Of a stretch of DNA of 22,630 nucleotides, positions 20,309-22,630 are shown in pieces (position 1 is the first letter of the stretch; each line of letters starts with the position of its first letter). The notes below the pieces were generated by a model, which saw only the letters and a list, made by a program, of their open reading frames with translations, was not told where the DNA came from and ran no database searches. Location of the stretch: IMG/VR virus record IMGVR_UViG_3300030107_002159, positions 1-22,630 of that record; one strand, written 5' to 3'. A program made the translations under genes and the position numbers. The stretch is from a virus.

Positions 20309-20529
20309 TTCTGTGCGTTCATCTCCTGATATTTGTATTGGTACTCATTCCAACCTTCATACAGTTGATCACAAACATCTTGCCAATCCATGTGTTTCAT
20401 TAAATGTTGATGGTGTTCATACATATAATCTTCAAGACCAAGAACTGTGTCGTGTTCTTTTAATTGTTCATTGGCAATTTCAAAAAACAATTCTTCATTT
20501 GCAATGACTAAATCACCTACCTTACTCAT
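20305..20529 (-). CDS. Hypothetical acidic/aromatic protein, 74 aa
   Basis: ATG 20529 with GAGGAG 8 nt upstream; overlaps the gene before and after as ATGA. The protein is helical, with YEHHQHLMKHMDWQDVCDQL and GWNEYQYKYQEMN; six His plus many Asp, Glu and Tyr. No motif recognised. One of five consecutive ATGA- or short-overlap genes, which suggests co-translation and equal dosage. Confidence 0.65.
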   Translation of the reverse strand: MSKVGDLVIANEELFFEIANEQLKEHDTVLGLEDYMYEHHQHLMKHMDWQDVCDQLYEGWNEYQYKYQEMNAQK

Positions 20530-20699
20530 TGTATATACTCCTCTATTTGTTCAATGATTACATCATCATAACCTTTGTCCTTCCATTCGTCTGCATCTCG
20601 CTTGGCATCTTTATAGTTTACATAGTAATCATCAACAGCACCAACCCAAACTATATATCGCCAACCATTTTTGTAGTCGTTATCTATTTTACTACTCAT
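20526..20699 (-). CDS. Small hypothetical protein, 57 aa
   Basis: ATG 20699 overlaps the TGA of the preceding gene and TGA 20526-20528 overlaps the next ATG, so both junctions are ATGA. Product: MSSKIDNDYKNGWRYIVWVG, then AVDDYYVNYKDAKRDADEW and KDKGYDDVIIEQIEEYIQ. The order of strand, helix and strand (YIVWVG...A..DA..W...GYDDV.IE) is that of a small ferredoxin-like phage protein family I have seen without annotation. Function unknown. Confidence 0.7.
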   Translation of the reverse strand: MSSKIDNDYKNGWRYIVWVGAVDDYYVNYKDAKRDADEWKDKGYDDVIIEQIEEYIQ

Positions 20700-20932
20700 T
20701 TGTCTACCTCTTGTTCTACAGTTACATTAATATCCCATGAAAAACCATCATGCTCGATATCCATTGAAACTAAAGCATCATGGATAACATCAGATACAGT
20801 CTGTGCATCATTACTACTTATATGTTTGTGCATTGCATCTGCATCTACTTCCGATACAGTTACTTCATCATCACTAAATGTTTCTTTTAAGTATGACTTT
20901 GTGTTGTTGTCAAAATTAATATTTATAGTCAT
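20696..20932 (-). CDS. Acidic hypothetical protein, 78 aa
   Basis: ATG 20932 with AAGGAG upstream, ATGA junctions on both sides. Strongly acidic (Asp, Glu), with an initial strand MTININFDNN, a central DADAMHKHISSNDAQTVSDV helix and a C-terminal strand WDINVTVEQEV. No motif recognised. A mini beta-alpha-beta fold is likely; function unknown. Confidence 0.65.
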   Translation of the reverse strand: MTININFDNNTKSYLKETFSDDEVTVSEVDADAMHKHISSNDAQTVSDVIHDALVSMDIEHDGFSWDINVTVEQEVDK

Positions 20933-21120
20933 TTGTCTATCTCCTTATAACTATCTATAAATGCATTGATTGAGAATCGCATTAAATCAGCTATGGAAAC
21001 GGAAGTCAAACTATTTTTTGTTTCCTCTGTAGCTATATGATTTAACTTATCGTATGTATCTACAGATAGAGTTAAGTTGTAAGTTTTCATTTCTGTATCA
21101 AATTTTTTAGGTCTTGGCAT
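20929..21120 (-). CDS. Ribbon-helix-helix (CopG/Arc-like) DNA-binding protein, 63 aa
   Basis: Starts MPRPKKFDTEMKTYNLTLSV: a basic arm then a beta-strand (about 11-19), followed by helix DTYDKLNHIATEE, a turn and a second helix SIADLMRFSINAFIDSYKEI. This is the order and size of ribbon-helix-helix repressors that bind inverted operators as dimers. It could be the protein that recognises the 14-bp repeat at 20054-20107 less than 1 kb away, an inference from proximity. GAGAGG 8 nt upstream of ATG. A plasmid-type antitoxin is the alternative, but no toxin partner is recognisable. Confidence 0.7.
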   Translation of the reverse strand: MPRPKKFDTEMKTYNLTLSVDTYDKLNHIATEETKNSLTSVSIADLMRFSINAFIDSYKEIDK

Positions 21121-21292
21121 TACGTTTACCTCTCACTATTATGGGTGTTGAAAGTCTAAGTTCTAAGTCTGCAAGTTTATCAGCAAGTTCTTTAGCGAAA
21201 CCCTTTGACATTGTTCTTTGACCATTTGATACGTCATACAATTCAAACATAACTTCTTGTAACATAGTTATGTTATTAGTTTCATAACTCAT
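21107..21292 (-). CDS. Hypothetical helical protein, 61 aa
   Basis: ATG 21292 overlaps the methyltransferase 3' end by 11 nt and its own end overlaps the next gene by 14 nt. Mostly helical: ITMLQEVMFELYDVSNGQRT, then KGFAKELADKLADLELRLS and a strand PIIVRGKRNAKT. No family recognised. It lies between a DNA methyltransferase and a ribbon-helix-helix regulator, so an early accessory role is likely. Confidence 0.6.
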   Translation of the reverse strand: MSYETNNITMLQEVMFELYDVSNGQRTMSKGFAKELADKLADLELRLSTPIIVRGKRNAKT

Positions 21293-22412
21293 TTTTCAAC
21301 CCCTTAAATATTTCTGTGACTACATCTACACACCAACCATTGCCCAACATTTTATAACGTTGTGTTTTAGACACTTCCTTAATAAAATAATCATCTTTTG
21401 TTCTGTCAGATATTTTAGTATCTTCAAAATCTCCAAACATAGTATAGTCATCAGCTAATGTCTGTAGACGTTCACATTCTTTTGGTGTCAGTGATCTCCA
21501 ATACTTATCTGTAACTACAAGGTTATCTTTTTGTACAGTTGTCAAAGCACCACTTTTACCATCACCTTTCAACTCAATACGTTGCTCGGTTTTGATGTTA
21601 GGGTTGTAGTCATCTCTCTTGTTTGTTTTAGGATTGATCTTGCGACCAACCATCTGTCCACACACGACTTTGGGTTCTCTATGTCCACCTTGCATAGTTG
21701 TTAGTGTTGGGGATTTTCCCTCTCGTGAGTATACACGCTTAATTATATCATACCCTTTGATATCAGCTACACCCACTTGTATGCAACTATGGTCATCAAA
21801 CACAAGTTGTCTTCTGTGTTTTTTAAAGTATGTTTTAAGATTACCACCTTTAAAATAGTTAGCATCTATACAGAACGATTTATCTCTATCTACATAGCCA
21901 TCTTCAACAATGTCTTTAAGATAAATGTTTTTATCTGTAGGCATATCGAATGGGATATTTGTCCAATACCATCTATCTCTTTTTTGTGCCGACACAAGAC
22001 TTGACGGAATCATAATGGGTTGCACTCCAAGAGTATTAGAAATTATATCTTGATACTCTTTTTTCATTCGGACATTTTCCAACAAGAAATATTTGGGTTT
22101 AATAATGTCTAAATGTTCTGCCCACTTGAAGAACAGATTGGAACGTTCTCCCTCGATCAAGCCTTTACCTTTCCCACTAAAAGATACATCTTGACAAGGT
22201 GATCCACCTATCATCAAATCAATATCTTTTATACTATGAGGGTTGACTTTATTGATGTCTCCTATCTGTATAGTATTAGGAAAATTATATTGCGTTACAG
22301 CGATAGGATATTTGTCAACTTCTGACGCTAGATATGTAGTTGGATAAATGCCATTTCTTTTTAATGCCACTTGTCCACACGACATACCATCAAATGCACT
22401 ATATACTCTCAT
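21282..22412 (-). CDS. DNA (cytosine-5-)-methyltransferase
   Basis: 376 aa. Motif I YSAFDGMSCGQVAL (SAM binding, 4-17), motif IV GGSPCQD with catalytic C73, motif VI LENVR with E112, motif VIII QKRDRWYW (143-150) and motif X MLGNGWCVDVV near the end. Transfers a methyl group from S-adenosylmethionine to carbon 5 of a cytosine in a target site. The target-recognition region between motifs VIII and IX has two related 'LTT.Q' segments, SPTLTTMQGGHREP and GALTTVQKDN. No restriction nuclease accompanies it, so it is an orphan enzyme probably guarding phage DNA from host cleavage. ATG 22412 follows AGGG. The FDGMSCG start is of the DNMT3-like group commonly seen in phages. Confidence 0.95.
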   Translation of the reverse strand: MRVYSAFDGMSCGQVALKRNGIYPTTYLASEVDKYPIAVTQYNFPNTIQIGDINKVNPHSIKDIDLMIGGSPCQDVSFSGKGKGLIEGERSNLFFKWAEHLDIIKPKYFLLENVRMKKEYQDIISNTLGVQPIMIPSSLVSAQKRDRWYWTNIPFDMPTDKNIYLKDIVEDGYVDRDKSFCIDANYFKGGNLKTYFKKHRRQLVFDDHSCIQVGVADIKGYDIIKRVYSREGKSPTLTTMQGGHREPKVVCGQMVGRKINPKTNKRDDYNPNIKTEQRIELKGDGKSGALTTVQKDNLVVTDKYWRSLTPKECERLQTLADDYTMFGDFEDTKISDRTKDDYFIKEVSKTQRYKMLGNGWCVDVVTEIFKGLKNEL

Positions 22413-22414
22413 AG

Positions 22415-22630
22415 CTACACCCTCGCAGTTCTATTGAAGTTTCGGCATCTAAATTTATCCAAGATAAGTTCATCAGCTTTAAGATAAATGGATCGTTTTT
22501 TCTCTTCAAATTGATCTACCCAAATATCATAGTGTGTTTCAGTATGCTTAGTGTATCTAAACCTTTCCATAAGTTTATTTTCAGCATCATCATCATGGTA
22601 GGCATCAATAAAAACTGTAAATGTTTTACC
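22415..22630 (-). CDS. Hypothetical protein, partial (N-terminus outside window)
   Basis: Open frame of 71 codons entering from the right edge and ending TAG at 22415-22417, just before the methyltransferase start. Visible part: FTVFIDAYHDDDAENKLMER, then HTETHYDIWVDQFEEKKRSI and a basic end FRCRNFNRTARV. Charged and helical with no motif I can place. It belongs to the same leftward transcript as the methyltransferase. Confidence 0.6.
   Translation of the reverse strand, partial: GKTFTVFIDAYHDDDAENKLMERFRYTKHTETHYDIWVDQFEEKKRSIYLKADELILDKFRCRNFNRTARV

Noticed and set aside
20529-20960. 143-residue open frame on the plus strand
   Set aside because: It is antisense to two genes with strong ribosome binding sites and ATGA junctions. 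Its protein is Ser/Thr/Ile/Cys-rich, as expected of a reverse-frame shadow.
1-22630. tRNA genes, CRISPR arrays, insertion sequences
   Set aside because: No cloverleaf-like sequence, regular spacer array, transposase or terminal inverted repeats were seen on reading both strands, within the limits of manual inspection.

Overview
The window is part of an AT-rich genome of a tailed double-stranded DNA phage. Essentially every gene is read from the minus strand, so biological order runs from high to low coordinates. The packaging and head genes (small and large terminase, a 697-aa P22-size portal, scaffold, HK97-type capsid protein), a T4-type lysozyme and a likely holin are recognisable from sequence. 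The compact TAATG and ATGA overlaps and the many tiny conserved-looking proteins resemble uncultured marine phages with a podovirus-like head. A marine, AT-rich host is an inference only; nothing here identifies the host.

Region 22630-17189 is an early or accessory block: a partial gene, a DNA cytosine-5 methyltransferase, a chain of ATGA-coupled small genes (including a ribbon-helix-helix regulator and small cysteine-pair proteins), then a second transcription unit ending in a DUF932-type protein plus a coupled 30-residue membrane peptide. That unit has a promoter-like site with a perfect 14-bp inverted repeat laid across it. It ends at a hairpin terminator whose loop doubles as the -35 of the next promoter. 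A further three-gene unit ends at a strong terminator at 17123-17155.

Region 17122-16499 is the control region. It holds one possible 34-residue membrane peptide, a GC-rich palindromic patch and two back-to-back promoters. One fires leftward into the terminase and head genes. The other fires rightward into a transcript of about 58 nt that ends at a textbook terminator, a candidate phage small RNA.

Region 16498-5262 is the packaging and head cassette: small terminase, an unrecognised protein with a HELTH zinc-peptidase motif, large terminase (TTG start), a protein that joins a tyrosine-recombinase-like domain to a long non-recombinase tail, a small gene, portal, a large unknown gene, scaffold, major capsid protein and a probable head-decoration protein, closed by a hairpin at 5231-5254.

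Region 5208-1 continues with a 2-oxoglutarate/Fe(II) oxygenase, four very small lysine-rich proteins, a 3TM-type holin, a conserved unknown, a two-helix membrane protein, lysozyme, several small unknowns, and the start of a probable head-tail connector running off the left edge. The most unusual points are the recombinase-like fusion and the peptidase-like gene inside the packaging cassette, the predicted small RNA opposite the late promoter, and the oxygenase beside the capsid and lysine-rich genes.
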